A DNA stretch of 64,000 bases, taken from contig NZ_CP116009.1 in NCBI RefSeq assembly GCF_027941915.1, positions 496,001 to 560,000 of the forward strand. The letters run 5' to 3'. The notes beneath the pieces are model-generated. The model saw nothing but the letters and a program-made list of their open reading frames with translations. It was not told the DNA's origin and ran no database searches. The DNA comes from Ramlibacter tataouinensis. GTDB lineage: Bacteria > Pseudomonadota > Gammaproteobacteria > Burkholderiales > Burkholderiaceae_C. Position 1 is the first letter of the stretch, and every line of letters starts with the position of its first letter. Below are positions 51,020 to 63,965 of the stretch, piece after piece. The position numbers were made by a program, and so were the translations under genes.

Positions 51020-53646
51020 CAGAGGCCGACCTTGAAGTCCGACGCGTCGACCGTGCCCGACAGGGTGGCCGGATCCAGCGTGGCGAACAGGGTGCGCCCG
51101 GCGGCGCTGCCGCCGTTGCTGTCGTAGTAGAGGTTGCCGGTGGCGCTGTCGAACAGGATGTGCACGCCCGATCCCACGCTGGCGGTCGCGGCATTGGCGA
51201 CCGCGAGGAAATCCGAAGCCTGCAGCGCGGTGCCGCCGGTCGAACCCGTCGTGGCCAGCCCGCCGAACACCGCCTTGGACAGCAGCAGCGCATCGGCGCC
51301 GCCGGCCTCGAAGCCGACGATGCGGTCGACGTTGTCGGCCGCGGACAGCACGGTGTTGAAGACGAAGGTGTCGTTGCCCGGTCCGCCCACCAGCACGTCG
51401 TTGCCCTCGCCGCCTTGCAGCACGTCGTCGCCGGCACCGCCGACCAGCAGGTCGCCGGCATTGCGGCCGACCAGGGTGTCGTTGCCGGCGTTGCCGAACA
51501 GCAGGTCGCGCCCGCTGTTGCCGCCGCCGCCGTCGATGGTCTCGGCCGACGAGGTGCCGGCCACCACGTCGTTGCTGCTGCCGTTGCCGGCGACGAAGCC
51601 CGAGCCGGCGAACAGGCTGAAGGTGCCGGCCAGCGAATAACCGGCGTAGCTCTGCCCGGTGGCAAAGCTCACCTGCTCCACCGCCGTCGTGCCGGCGGCG
51701 AAGTGGTTGAGCACGGTCACGGTCTGGTCGTTGACCTGCATGACCAGGTCGCTGCCCACCTTCTCGAAGTTCAGGGTGGACAGCAGCAGGTTGTCGCCGG
51801 TGAAGCGGATCAGGTCGGTCCCGCCCGGGCCGGGGTCGGCCAGCGTGTGCACGCCGGCCGCGGCGGCATCGAAGCTGTACGTGTCCGCCTTGTCGCTGCC
51901 GACGATGGCGTTGCTGTCGGCCAGGCCCTGGATCGTGACCGTGACCAGCTGGCTGGCGCTGCCATCCAGCGACAGCGCGCTGAAGCTGTCGGTCAGCGAC
52001 CCGCCGGTGTCCAGCGCCTGCACGGCGGCCAGGTCGTTGGACACGGCGTAGGTCCATGCGCCGGCGGCCGTCAGCGTGAAGGTGCCGTAGGTGCCTGCGG
52101 CCGACGCCTGCCCCTGGAACAGCGCCTCGCCCGCGTCATCGTCGCTGACCGTCAGCGAGCCGGCGGTGTGCAGGAACCCGTCCATGACGTTGGTGTCCTC
52201 CTGCACGCTGCCGGTGGAGGAGCCGCCGATCACCGCGGCGTCGTTGACGCCATGGATGGTGAAGCTGATGTCCTTGGTCGTGCCGTCCAGCGCCGTCACG
52301 GTGAAGGTGTCGACGTGGGTGGCGTTGGCGCCGAGGCTTTGTACCGCCGAGTTGGCGACCGAGTAGGTGTAGTCGCCGTCGGTCTCCAGGGCCAGCGTGC
52401 CCAGGGCGCTGCCGACCGCCGTCGCGCCGGCCTGGAACGAGGCTTCGCCCTCGTCGTCGTCGGTGATGGCGAGCGTGCCGCTCGCCTGGAGATGGCCGCC
52501 GCCGTCGACGCCTGCGTCTTCCGTGACGTCGGCGTTGGCCGGGCCGCCGACCACCGCAGCATCGTTGACGCCATGGATGGTGAAGCTGATGTCCTTGGTC
52601 GTGCCGTCCAGCGCCGTCACGGTGAAGGTGTCGACGTGGGTGGCGTTGGCGCCGAGGCTTTGTACCGCCGAGTTGGCGACCGAGTAGGTGTAGTCGCCGT
52701 CGGTCTCCAGGGCCAGCGTGCCCAGGGCGCTGCCGACCGCCGTCGCGCCGGCCTGGAACGAGGCTTCGCCCTCGTCGTCGTCGGTGATGGCGAGCGTGCC
52801 GCTCGCCTGGAGATGGCCGTCACCGTCGACGCCTGCGTCTTCCGTGACGTCGGCGTTGGCCGGGTCGCCGATCACCGCCACGTCGTTGACGCCCGTCAGC
52901 GTGAAGGTGACCGATGCCGGCGTGGTCGCCGTGCCATCGGAAACGCCGTAGACCACCGTGACGGGCAGCACCGCACCGGCCGGGAGGTGCTGGTAGGCGG
53001 CATGACCGGGATCGATGGTGACACTGTGCGTCGCCGGGTCGTAGCTGACGCCGGGCGGCAGGGACTCGGGCACGTCGACCACGGACAGCACGGCGCCGGC
53101 ATCCACGTCGCTCGCATTCGCCAGCGCATCCAGCGTGAGCGCCTCGCCGTCCTCGACCGTGTTGCCGACCACGGCGCCGGTGACCGCCGGCGCATCGTTC
53201 AGCCCGGCGTACTGGATGGTCGCCGTGGCCCAGCTCAGCGTGCCGTTGCCGAGCCGGATCGCATAGGTGAAGCTGTCGTACAGGAACTCGCCCGGGTTGA
53301 GCGCCTGCAACTGCTGCTGGAACTCGGCATTCAGCGTCCCGGCGTCGTAGCCGACCCGGCCATCGTTCGTGATCCAGATGCGGGCGCCGCCGCGGCTGGT
53401 GTCCGTGCTGAGCGCTTCGGTGCGCGCGGTGTCCTGCACCAGCAGGTCCGTCGGTCGCAGCGCGGTACCGCCACTGCTGCCGTCGTCCAGCGCATACAGC
53501 GTCTTGGCCGCGCCGCCCGAATCGTTGAGCATGACGCTGAGCCAGACCACCCCGCTGGAATCCTCGTCCAGGCCGGTCGCCGAGGACAGGAACAGGTCGT
53601 CGCTGGCCTGGGGCGTGTTGCCGAATGAAACGATGCTGATGGCCAT
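51019..53646 (-). CDS. VCBS-repeat RTX-type secreted protein (type I secretion substrate)
   Basis: An 875-aa acidic, Cys-free-looking protein. The N-terminal region (1-150) has a cadherin-like section; three VCBS-like repeats follow (about 260-580), two of them almost identical. A calcium-binding block of nonapeptides lies at about 735-790 (GGAGDDVLQGGEGNDVLVGG). The C-terminus has the aromatic/Ala-rich end of type I secretion substrates. It is encoded with its own exporter and adaptor. Likely a surface or biofilm protein; the enzyme-like part is absent. Confidence 0.88.
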   Translation of the reverse strand: MAISIVSFGNTPQASDDLFLSSATGLDEDSSGVVWLSVMLNDSGGAAKTLYALDDGSSGGTALRPTDLLVQDTARTEALSTDTSRGGARIWITNDGRVGYDAGTLNAEFQQQLQALNPGEFLYDSFTYAIRLGNGTLSWATATIQYAGLNDAPAVTGAVVGNTVEDGEALTLDALANASDVDAGAVLSVVDVPESLPPGVSYDPATHSVTIDPGHAAYQHLPAGAVLPVTVVYGVSDGTATTPASVTFTLTGVNDVAVIGDPANADVTEDAGVDGDGHLQASGTLAITDDDEGEASFQAGATAVGSALGTLALETDGDYTYSVANSAVQSLGANATHVDTFTVTALDGTTKDISFTIHGVNDAAVVGGPANADVTEDAGVDGGGHLQASGTLAITDDDEGEASFQAGATAVGSALGTLALETDGDYTYSVANSAVQSLGANATHVDTFTVTALDGTTKDISFTIHGVNDAAVIGGSSTGSVQEDTNVMDGFLHTAGSLTVSDDDAGEALFQGQASAAGTYGTFTLTAAGAWTYAVSNDLAAVQALDTGGSLTDSFSALSLDGSASQLVTVTIQGLADSNAIVGSDKADTYSFDAAAAGVHTLADPGPGGTDLIRFTGDNLLLSTLNFEKVGSDLVMQVNDQTVTVLNHFAAGTTAVEQVSFATGQSYAGYSLAGTFSLFAGSGFVAGNGSSNDVVAGTSSAETIDGGGGNSGRDLLFGNAGNDTLVGRNAGDLLVGGAGDDVLQGGEGNDVLVGGPGNDTFVFNTVLSAADNVDRIVGFEAGGADALLLSKAVFGGLATTGSTGGTALQASDFLAVANAATASVGSGVHILFDSATGNLYYDSNGGSAAGRTLFATLDPATLSGTVDASDFKVGL
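52223..52864. repeat. Tandem 321-bp duplication inside the VCBS gene
   Basis: Two adjacent 321-bp units (52223-52543 and 52544-52864) are nearly identical at the DNA level, with only a handful of single-base changes. Each encodes 107 residues (about 261-367 and 368-474), one VCBS module. The low divergence implies recent duplication or gene conversion. Confidence 0.9.
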
Positions 53647-53841
53647 GATTGCCTCTCCGGATGCGTCCGTGGATTAACGAACGGCGCCGCTCCTGGCTCA
53701 ACGGAGAAACCTACCGATCCAGCTCGGCGGTTTGTACTGGGCTGGACAGTAGGTGCGTACCGGTCGAGCCAGCCATCGCTGGGCACAGGGGCATGGTCAT
53801 CCGTGCTTGATCGCGCGCCGGTAGCGATGCACAGTGCGCCC

Positions 53842-54729
53842 ATGCCGGATAGAGACGATCTGATGTTCAGGCCCGACGGCCATGCGCCCCGCAATGCGAG
53901 CCGGCGACCGAGGGTGGGCCTGGTCGCCGTGGCGGCGGTGGCCATTGTCGCGCTGCTCTGGTACGACCAGTGGCGCGGCCATGCGCCTGCGCCGGCCGAG
54001 GTGCAGGCGCCCGCGGATCCGGCGCAGGCGGCGGCTCCCGCCGGCGCGCCGGCCATCGAGCACCCGCTGCCCGAGGCGCCGGCGCCGGCCGACTTCACCG
54101 CCTCGCTGCGCGCCTTGGCCGGCCGCCAGGGCATGGCCTTGCTGCGCGACAGCAACTTCCCGGCCCACTTCGTCGCCACCGTCGACAACCTGGCGCGCGA
54201 GCATGCGCCGCCGGCGGCCTGGCCGGTGCTGCCGACACCGGGGCGCTTCGCCACGCGTGCCCAGGGCAACGGCGAGGTGATCGCGGAAGACAACGCGAAG
54301 CGCTATGCGGCCTTCGTCGACTTCGTCGACCAGGTGGACACCGCCGCGGCCGTGAACCTCTACATCGGTGCCTACCCGATGTTCCAGCAGGCCTGGCGCG
54401 ACCTCGGCATGGGGCAGGGCTACTTCAACGACCGCCTGGTCGCGGTGATCGACCTGCTGCTGCGCACGCCCGAGCCCACCGGGCCGCTCGCGGTGAAGCT
54501 GCTGGAGATCAAGGGCCCGCATCAGCCGCAGCGGCCCTGGGTGCGCTACGAGTTCGCCGACGAGCAACTGCAAGGCCTGGCCGCGGGGCAGAAGATCCTG
54601 CTGCGGATGGCACCGGACCAGCGCCGGCGGCTGAAGGCCAAGCTGGTGGAATTCCGGCGCGGGATCACCGGTCCAGCGCAGTTGCCGGGGAAGGCCGCGC
54701 AAGCCGGCAGTGCGCCGGTGTCGAACTGA
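53842..54729 (+). CDS. DUF3014-domain membrane-anchored protein
   Basis: A protein of about 295 aa. One helix (residues about 25-42, VGLVAVAAVAIVALLWYDQW) is followed by a Pro/Ala-rich linker and a helical domain (PLPEAPAPADFTASLRALAG, then AFVDFVDQVDTAAAVNLYIG). The layout and this domain match DUF3014. Start uncertain: ATG at 53842 is used; 53863, 53827 or GTG 53803 are alternatives. Function unknown. Confidence 0.7.
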   Translation: MPDRDDLMFRPDGHAPRNASRRPRVGLVAVAAVAIVALLWYDQWRGHAPAPAEVQAPADPAQAAAPAGAPAIEHPLPEAPAPADFTASLRALAGRQGMALLRDSNFPAHFVATVDNLAREHAPPAAWPVLPTPGRFATRAQGNGEVIAEDNAKRYAAFVDFVDQVDTAAAVNLYIGAYPMFQQAWRDLGMGQGYFNDRLVAVIDLLLRTPEPTGPLAVKLLEIKGPHQPQRPWVRYEFADEQLQGLAAGQKILLRMAPDQRRRLKAKLVEFRRGITGPAQLPGKAAQAGSAPVSN

Positions 54730-54749
54730 GCGCAGGCGCGCGCTGCGCT

Positions 54750-54774
54750 GGATCCCCGCCCGCGCGGGGATGAC
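54750..54774. repeat. REP-like palindrome, copy 3
   Basis: GGATCCCCGC-CCGC-GCGGGGATGAC, a compensated variant of copy 1 (both arms changed, pairing kept). It lies between the convergent DUF3014 and lpdA genes. Confidence 0.7.
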
Positions 54775-54805
54775 GAGCAAGGCGGGGATTGCCGCCCCCC
54801 CGCGC

Positions 54806-56203
<1,398 letters not shown>

Positions 56204-56210
56204 GGCCGGA

Positions 56211-57560
56211 TCAGTCGATGAACAGCAGCGCCGGTGTTTCCAGCAGCGCCCGGATGGCCTGGACGAACTGCGCCGCGTCCATGCCGTCGACCACGCGGTG
56301 GTCGAACGACGAGGACAGGTTCATCAGCTTGCGCTTGACGATCGCGTCGCCCTGGAACGCCGGCCGCTCGACGATGCGGTTGACGCCGACGATGGCCACC
56401 TCGGGGTGGTTGATCACCGGCGTGGTGACGATGCCGCCCAGCGGCCCCAGGCTGGTGATGGTGATCGTGGAGCCGGCCAGTTCGTCGCGCGCCGCCTTGC
56501 CGCCGCGGGTGGCTTCGGCCAGCCGGGCGACCTCGCCGGCGAGGGTCCACAGGTCCATGGCCTCGGCGTGGCGCAGCACCGGCACCATCAGGCCCGATTC
56601 GGTCTGCGTCGCCATGCCCAGGTGCACCGGCTGGTAGCGCGTCACCACGCCGGCTTCGTCGTCGAAGCGGGCGTTCATCTGCGGGAAATCCTGCAGGGCC
56701 AGCACCACGGCGCGGGCGATGAAGGGCAGTACCGTCAGCTTGCCGCGCGTGGCGCCATGCCGCTCGTTCAATTTGGCGCGCAACGCTTCGAGTTCGGTGA
56801 CGTCCACTTCCTCGACGTAGCTGAAGTGCGGGATGCGGCGCTTGGCCTCCTGCATCTTCTGCGCGATGCGCCGGCGCAGGCCGATCACCGGCACCTGCTG
56901 CTCGCCGTGCTTCTGGCGCAGGCCACCGGCAACGGCCTGTTGCGGCTGGCCGCGCGAGGCGAGATACACGTCCAGGTCCGAATGCTCGATGCGACCGGCC
57001 GGCCCGCTGCCGTGCACGAACTGCAGCTCGATGCCCAGCTCCCAGGCGCGGCGCCGCACCGCCGGCGAGGCGATTGGGCGCTCGCCGGGCGCGCGGCGCG
57101 GGGCCGGCGTCACGACAGGCGCGCGGGGGCCGGCCTCGCGCGCGGATGGCGGCACCGCGGGCGCTCGCGGTGTGGAGGCCGACACCGGGTTCTCGCGAGT
57201 GATGTCGTCCTTGCGGTCGGGCGGCAACACCGGCGCCGAGGCGGAGGCCGTGACCGGCTGCACCGCCGCTGCAGGGGCCACCGCAACCGTCGGCGACGTC
57301 GCCTTCACGTTGCCCTCCCCCGCCACTTCGATGCGCACCAGCTCCGCGCCGACGGCCATCAGCTCGCCGGGCTTGCCGCCCAGCTCCAGCACCTTGCCCG
57401 CCACCGGCGACGGGATCTCCACCGTGGCCTTGTCGGTCATCACGTCGGCGACGACCTGGTCTTCCTTCACCTCGTCGCCGGGCTGGACCCGCCACTCGAC
57501 CAGCTCCACTTCGGCGATGCCCTCGCCGATGTCGGGCATCTTGATCGCATAGATTCCCAT
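56211..57560 (-). CDS. bkdB: Branched-chain 2-oxoacid dehydrogenase E2 (dihydrolipoamide acyltransferase)
   Basis: A 449-aa E2 with a lipoyl domain (lipoylated K44 in [12 protein letters not shown]), an Ala/Pro-rich linker, a peripheral subunit-binding domain (about 150-185; [20 protein letters not shown]) and the catalytic domain ending [17 protein letters not shown] (H421, D425). Catalyses acyl transfer to CoA. It is 3 nt after E1beta. Confidence 0.92.
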   Translation of the reverse strand: MGIYAIKMPDIGEGIAEVELVEWRVQPGDEVKEDQVVADVMTDKATVEIPSPVAGKVLELGGKPGELMAVGAELVRIEVAGEGNVKATSPTVAVAPAAAVQPVTASASAPVLPPDRKDDITRENPVSASTPRAPAVPPSAREAGPRAPVVTPAPRRAPGERPIASPAVRRRAWELGIELQFVHGSGPAGRIEHSDLDVYLASRGQPQQAVAGGLRQKHGEQQVPVIGLRRRIAQKMQEAKRRIPHFSYVEEVDVTELEALRAKLNERHGATRGKLTVLPFIARAVVLALQDFPQMNARFDDEAGVVTRYQPVHLGMATQTESGLMVPVLRHAEAMDLWTLAGEVARLAEATRGGKAARDELAGSTITITSLGPLGGIVTTPVINHPEVAIVGVNRIVERPAFQGDAIVKRKLMNLSSSFDHRVVDGMDAAQFVQAIRALLETPALLFID

Positions 57561-57563
57561 CGA

Positions 57564-58628
57564 TCAGCCCTCCAGCACGCGCTTGAGCGCGGCGCCGACG
57601 CGATCCGGCCCGGGGAAGTAGGCCCACTCCTGCGCATGCGGGTACGGCGTGTCCCAGCCCGCGACCCGCTCGATCGGCGCTTCCAGGTGGTAGAAGCAGT
57701 GCTCCTGCACCAGCGCCGACAGCTCGGCGCCGAAGCCGCTGGTCTTGGTCGCTTCGTGCACGATGACGCAGCGGCCGGTCTTCTTCACCGAAGCCACCAC
57801 CATGTCCAGGTCCATCGGCCAGATCGAACGCAGGTCGATGATCTCGGCATCGACGCCCGCCTCGCGCGCCGCGCACTCCGACACCCACACCATGGTCCCG
57901 TAGGTCAGCACCGTCACCTGCGAGCCGGGCCGGAACACGGCAGCCGAGTCGAGCGGCACGCGGTAATAGCCCTCGGGCACGTTGCCGCGTTCGTGCTTCG
58001 ACCAGGGCACCACGGGCCGGTCGTGGTGGCCGTCGAACGGGCCGTTGTACAGCCGCTTGGGCTCCAGGAAGATGACCGGGTCGTCGCACTCGATCGCGGC
58101 GATCAGCAGGCCCTTGGCGTCGTACGGGTTGCTCGGCATCACGGTGCGGATGCCGCAGACGTGGGTGAACAGTGCCTCCGGGCTCTGGCTGTGGGTCTGG
58201 CCGCCGTAGATGCCGCCGCCGCAGGGCATGCGGATGGTGATCGGGCAGGTGAAGTCGCCGGCCGAGCGGTAGCGCAGCCGCGCGGCCTCCGACACGATCT
58301 GGTCGGACGCCGGGTAGAAGTAGTCGGCGAACTGGATCTCCGCCACCGGCCGCAGGCCGTAGGCGCCCATGCCCACCGCCACGCCGACGATGCCGCCCTC
58401 GTTGATCGGCGTGTCGAAGCAGCGGTGCTTGCCGTACTTGGCCTGCAGGCCCTCGGTGACGCGGAACACGCCGCCGAAGTAGCCCACGTCCTGGCCGAAC
58501 ACCACGACCTTGTCGTCGCGGTCCATCATCACGTCCATGGCCGAGCGCAGGGCCTGGATCATGGTCATGGGCCGGGTCGCCACGGCGGCCGTCTCGACCG
58601 CCTGCGCTTCACGGGTTTCGGTCAGCAT
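57564..58628 (-). CDS. bkdA2: Branched-chain 2-oxoacid dehydrogenase E1 beta
   Basis: A 354-aa transketolase-like beta subunit: RSAMDVMMDRDDKVVVFGQD, TPINEGGIVGVAVGMGAYGL, MPCGGGIYGGQTHSQ, and the C-terminal RCVIVHEATKTSGFGAEL. The long N-terminal EAQAVETAAVATRPMTMIQA is usual. With E1alpha it forms the TPP-dependent E1 that decarboxylates 2-oxo acids from Val, Leu and Ile. Three nt separate it from both neighbours. Confidence 0.92.
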   Translation of the reverse strand: MLTETREAQAVETAAVATRPMTMIQALRSAMDVMMDRDDKVVVFGQDVGYFGGVFRVTEGLQAKYGKHRCFDTPINEGGIVGVAVGMGAYGLRPVAEIQFADYFYPASDQIVSEAARLRYRSAGDFTCPITIRMPCGGGIYGGQTHSQSPEALFTHVCGIRTVMPSNPYDAKGLLIAAIECDDPVIFLEPKRLYNGPFDGHHDRPVVPWSKHERGNVPEGYYRVPLDSAAVFRPGSQVTVLTYGTMVWVSECAAREAGVDAEIIDLRSIWPMDLDMVVASVKKTGRCVIVHEATKTSGFGAELSALVQEHCFYHLEAPIERVAGWDTPYPHAQEWAYFPGPDRVGAALKRVLEG

Positions 58629-58631
58629 GGC

Positions 58632-60032
<1,401 letters not shown>

Positions 60033-60034
<2 letters not shown>

Positions 60035-60596
60035 AGGAACGCAGCAGCCGGGCCAGCGTGGTCCCCTGGAGCACTTCGATGGATCGGGCCTTGGCCAGCG
60101 ACCGGGCCTGCGGGCTGAGCTCGCCCAGGGCCACGTAGACGCCGCGGCCGACCTCCTGCCGCTGCATGGCCTGGTCCAGCGCCTGCAGCGCCTCCTCGCC
60201 ATGGCGCGCGGCCTTCCAGCGCCGCGCCGACACCAGCGTGGGCACGCCCTTGCGCTCGAGCACCAGATCGGCGCCGCCCTCGCCCGGCCGCACCTGCCAG
60301 CCCTCGCGCGCGAAGCCCGCGCGCAGCGCCTGCTCGAACTGCGGCCACGACATCTTCGCCGCGCCGTCCAGCAGTTGCTGCGCCTGCGCCGGGCTGGGCG
60401 CGTTCCACTGGCGCCAGCAGGCGATCGCGCCGATCACGACGAAGGGCAAGGCACCCATGCTGCCCACCGTGCGCAGGTCCTGCGGCAGCAGCGCCTGCGC
60501 CAGCGCCACCAGGCCGAGTGCGACCGCGATGCTGATCCACCAGGGCGATCGCAGCAGCACCGCGAACAGCGAGTTCTCCGCCATGCGGAACTTCAT
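60033..60596 (-). CDS. Membrane protein with degenerate Mrr-like nuclease domain
   Basis: A 187-aa protein: two hydrophobic helices (about 18-36 and 46-63), then an Mrr-catalytic-like domain (about 80-187): MSWPQFEQALRAGFAREGWQ, GADLVLERKG, YVALGELSPQARSLAKARSI. Active Mrr enzymes have D-(E/Q)-x-K; here the strand after LERKG reads TLVSARRWKA, with S and R at the Q-x-K positions. It is therefore probably not a nuclease. A domain of this type with two helices is seen in other betaproteobacteria. Confidence 0.65.
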
Positions 60597-60612
60597 GCGA
60601 AACCCCGCCGGT

Positions 60613-61089
60613 TCAGTGGTGGTGGCCGTGCTCGCCGTGGGCGTGCCGGTGCTGGATCTCCTCCGGCGTGGCCGCGCGCACGGCCAGCACCTTGACCATG
60701 AAACGCAGCGCCTGCCCGGCCAGCGGGTGGTTGCCATCCAGGTGCACGGTGTCTCCCCTGACCTTGGCGACCCGGAACGCCTGCGGCCGGCCCTGGTCGT
60801 CGGGCAGTTCCAACACCCCGCCCACCTTCACGCCCGGCGGGAATTCGCGCTTGGGCAGGGTCCGAACCAGCTGCTCGCCGCGCTCGCCGAACGCGTCGGG
60901 CGCCGCCAGCTGCAGCGTGAGCTGGTCGCCCGCCTGGCGGCCTTCCAGCGCGGCCTCCAGCTTGGGCAGGGTGTTGCCATAGCCGCCGTGCAGGTAGGCC
61001 TCGGCGCCCTTGCTCTGGTCGAGCAGGCGGCCCTGCAGGTCGGCGATCCTGACCGCCAGCGTGACGACGGTGTCCTTGGTGATGTGCAT
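60613..61089 (-). CDS. FKBP-type peptidyl-prolyl cis-trans isomerase (SlyD-like)
   Basis: A 158-aa SlyD-type isomerase: VVTLAVRIADLQGRLLDQSK, GAEAYLHGGYGNTLPKLEAA (FKBP core), an IF-domain insert (about 65-120), and a His-rich metal-binding end (HRHAHGEHGHHH). It helps fold proteins and may bind nickel. The start at 61089 fits the family. Confidence 0.88.
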   Translation of the reverse strand: MHITKDTVVTLAVRIADLQGRLLDQSKGAEAYLHGGYGNTLPKLEAALEGRQAGDQLTLQLAAPDAFGERGEQLVRTLPKREFPPGVKVGGVLELPDDQGRPQAFRVAKVRGDTVHLDGNHPLAGQALRFMVKVLAVRAATPEEIQHRHAHGEHGHHH

Positions 61090-61181
61090 GGGCCGATTCT
61101 GCCAAGGTCGGGCAGGCACTCCGGGTTGAGGCGCGTCCCGGTTTGCCACTACCATGTGCCGCCCGGCTTTGCACTCCCCGC

Positions 61182-63965
61182 ATGAGCTCCAGCCCGCTCC
61201 CGGCCCAGGGGGAGGTCGCCCGCCTCCTCCAGGCCCCGGATGGGGCGTCCCCCGCCCTGGGAGAACCCTCGCGCTGGTCCCAGGCCCTGCGCACCGTCGC
61301 CGCCCTGGTCCTGAACGCGCCGCGCCCGATGTACGTGGCCTGGGGCGCCGAACTGGCCCTCCTGTACAACGACGCCTACCGCCACATCCTCGGCGACCGG
61401 CACCCGGCCGCCCTCGGCCGGCCGCTGCGCGAAGTCTGGCCCGAGATCTGGGACTGCGTCGGCCCGCTGCACGAGCGCGCCCTGCGGGGGGAACCGGCCC
61501 AGATCGAGGAAGTGGAGTGCACGCTGCGGCGCGCGGGCGCCGAGGTGCAGGCCTGGTTCGCCGTGTCCTGCAGCCCGGTGCACGACGGCGACCGCGTGGC
61601 CGGCGTGCTGTGCCTGATCGACGAGACGACCGAGCGCGTGCTTACCGAGCGCCACCGGCGCGACGAGTACCGTCGGCTGCAGCAGTGGTTCGCGCAGGCG
61701 CCCAACCTGCTGGCCGTGCTGCGCGGGCCGCAGCACGTGATCGAGGTGGCGAACCGGGCGGTGCACGAGTTCACCGGCCGCGGCGACATCGTCGGGCGGA
61801 CCGTGCGCGAGGCCCTCGACCTGGAAGGCCAGGGCTATTACGAACTGCTCGACGAGGCGTATCGCAGCGGCACCGCCTTCGTCGGCCGCTCCATGGCGGT
61901 CAAGCTGCGCCGCGGGCGCGACACGCCGCGCGAGGACCGGCTGTTCGACCTCGTGTTCCAGCCCATGCGCGACGACGCCGGCCGCGTGGCCGGCATCTTC
62001 CTTTCGGCCGTCGATGTCACCGAGCCGACGCAAGTCACGGCGGCGCTGCGCGCCAGCGAGCACAAGCTGAAGGAGGCCACCGAGGGCGCGGGGGTCGGCA
62101 CCTGGGAGATCGACCTCATCGCCGGACGCGGAAGCTGGTCGGAGCGCGGCGCGCAGCTGGTGGGGCTCGGCCGGCGCGAATTCACCGCCACCGATTGGGT
62201 CGAAGGGCTGCACCCGGACGACGTGCCGGTGGTGCAGGCGATCTGGCAGCGGGCACTGGCCGAGGGGCGTCCCTACGAGGTCGAGTACCGCACCCACGCG
62301 CCGGCCGCCGATGGCGGGCCGCGCTGGCTGCTGGCCCGCGGGCGGGTCGAGTCCGATGACCACGGACGGCCGCTGCGGGCGTCCGGCGTGCTGTTCGAAG
62401 TGACCCCGCGCCGGCGGGCGCAGGATGCGCTGCGGCAGGCCGAGCAGGCGCTACGGGCGGCCGAGGAAGGCATGCAGCTGGCGATGACCATCGCCGACGC
62501 CGGCACCTGGGACTGGGACATGGTCAGCGGCCGGCTGGTCTGGTCGCGCAGCCGCTTCGAAGTGCTGGGCCTGCAACCCACGCCCGGCGGCGAAGCGAGC
62601 ATGGACCTGTGGCTCAACGCCATCTGGCCCGAGGACGTCCCGGCGCTGCATGCCGAATGGCAGCGGGCACTGGCGGCGCGCGACGTGTTCCGCTCCGAAC
62701 ACCGGATGCGGCGCGTCGACGGGCAGCTGATCTGGGTGACGGCGGCCGGCCGCTTCTTCTACGGCGAGGACGGCGAGCCGGTGCGCTTCGTCGGCGTGTT
62801 CTTCGACATCAGTCAGCGCAAGAAGACCGAGGAGGCGCTGCGCAACGCCGACCGCCGCAAGGACGAATTCCTGGCCACCCTGGCGCACGAGCTGCGCAAC
62901 CCGCTGGCGCCGATCCGCAACGGGCTGGCCATCCTGCGCGTGCCGGGGCTGGAGGACGCCACGCGCGAGCGCATGCTGGAGCTGATGGAGCGCCAGGTGC
63001 AGCACATGGTGCGGCTGGTCGACGATCTGCTGGAGGTCTCGCGCATCACGCGCGGCAAGATCGAACTGCGGCGCGAGGTGGTGGAACTGCGCTCGCTGGT
63101 GCGCGCCAGCCTGGAAGGCATGCAGCCGCAGTTCCACGCCGCCCAGCACCAGGTGCGGGTGGACCTGCCGCTCCAGCCGGTGCTGGTGAACGCCGACCCG
63201 ATCCGCATCGCGCAGGTGGTCGACAACCTGCTGGCCAACGCCTGCAAGTACACGCCCGACGGCGGCCAGGTGCGCGTCGGCCTGCGTGCCGAACGCGGGC
63301 AGGCGGTGCTGACGGTGGCGGACAACGGCACCGGCATCCCGCCCGACATGCTGGACCGGGTGTTCGAGCTGTTCACCCAGATCGACCGCACGCTCGGACG
63401 CGCCAAGGGCGGCCTGGGCATCGGCCTGACGCTGGTGCGTCAACTGGTGCGCATGCACGGCGGCACGGTGCAGGTCGAAAGCGGCGGCATCGGTGCCGGC
63501 GCCCGCTTCACCGTGCGGCTGCCGCTGCTGGCGGCCGGCGCCGAGCCGGCCGGCGCCGGCGTCGCGCCCGGACTGCCGGCCTCGGCCCAGCCGCTGCGCG
63601 TGCTGGTGGTGGACGACAACCACGATGCCGCCGACAGCCTGGCCCTGCTGCTGATGGCCGCCGGGCACGAGGTGCGCACCACCTACGACGGGCCGGCGGC
63701 GCTGCGGGCCGTCCCCGAGTTCGACCCGCAATGGGTGCTGCTGGACATCGGCATGCCCGGCATGAACGGCCACGAGGTCGCGCGGGCGCTGCGGGCCCGT
63801 CCCGGCGGCGACCGGCTCAAGCTGGTCGCCGTGACCGGCTGGGGCCAGGCCGACGACCGCCGGCTGACGCAGGCCTCGGGGTTCGACGCCCACCTGGTCA
63901 AGCCGGTTGAGCCGGCCGCCCTGCTGCGCCTGCTGGAGCAGGACGAGCTGGCGCACCCGGCCTAG
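61182..63965 (+). CDS. Hybrid PAS sensor histidine kinase with receiver domain
   Basis: A 927-aa soluble (no membrane helix) hybrid kinase. Four PAS-like segments (about 40-165, 180-285, 300-410, 430-545) precede the HisKA H-box FLATLAHELRNPLAPIRN (H about 569), an ATPase domain (N-box VDNLLANACKYTPDGG, G1 DNGTGIP, G2 KGGLGIGL) and a C-terminal receiver (LRVLVVDDNHDAADSLALLL; phospho-Asp about D855 in LLDIGMPGMNG). No cognate regulator is adjacent. Signal unknown; soluble PAS kinases often sense redox, light or aromatic ligands. Confidence 0.9.
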   Translation: MSSSPLPAQGEVARLLQAPDGASPALGEPSRWSQALRTVAALVLNAPRPMYVAWGAELALLYNDAYRHILGDRHPAALGRPLREVWPEIWDCVGPLHERALRGEPAQIEEVECTLRRAGAEVQAWFAVSCSPVHDGDRVAGVLCLIDETTERVLTERHRRDEYRRLQQWFAQAPNLLAVLRGPQHVIEVANRAVHEFTGRGDIVGRTVREALDLEGQGYYELLDEAYRSGTAFVGRSMAVKLRRGRDTPREDRLFDLVFQPMRDDAGRVAGIFLSAVDVTEPTQVTAALRASEHKLKEATEGAGVGTWEIDLIAGRGSWSERGAQLVGLGRREFTATDWVEGLHPDDVPVVQAIWQRALAEGRPYEVEYRTHAPAADGGPRWLLARGRVESDDHGRPLRASGVLFEVTPRRRAQDALRQAEQALRAAEEGMQLAMTIADAGTWDWDMVSGRLVWSRSRFEVLGLQPTPGGEASMDLWLNAIWPEDVPALHAEWQRALAARDVFRSEHRMRRVDGQLIWVTAAGRFFYGEDGEPVRFVGVFFDISQRKKTEEALRNADRRKDEFLATLAHELRNPLAPIRNGLAILRVPGLEDATRERMLELMERQVQHMVRLVDDLLEVSRITRGKIELRREVVELRSLVRASLEGMQPQFHAAQHQVRVDLPLQPVLVNADPIRIAQVVDNLLANACKYTPDGGQVRVGLRAERGQAVLTVADNGTGIPPDMLDRVFELFTQIDRTLGRAKGGLGIGLTLVRQLVRMHGGTVQVESGGIGAGARFTVRLPLLAAGAEPAGAGVAPGLPASAQPLRVLVVDDNHDAADSLALLLMAAGHEVRTTYDGPAALRAVPEFDPQWVLLDIGMPGMNGHEVARALRARPGGDRLKLVAVTGWGQADDRRLTQASGFDAHLVKPVEPAALLRLLEQDELAHPA

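Noticed and set aside
47934..51665. A 1243-codon frame joining the HlyD adaptor to upstream sequence
   Set aside because: The upstream part is a wrong-frame shadow of the ABC transporter and VCBS genes; the ATG at 49271 overlapping the ABC stop is the natural start.
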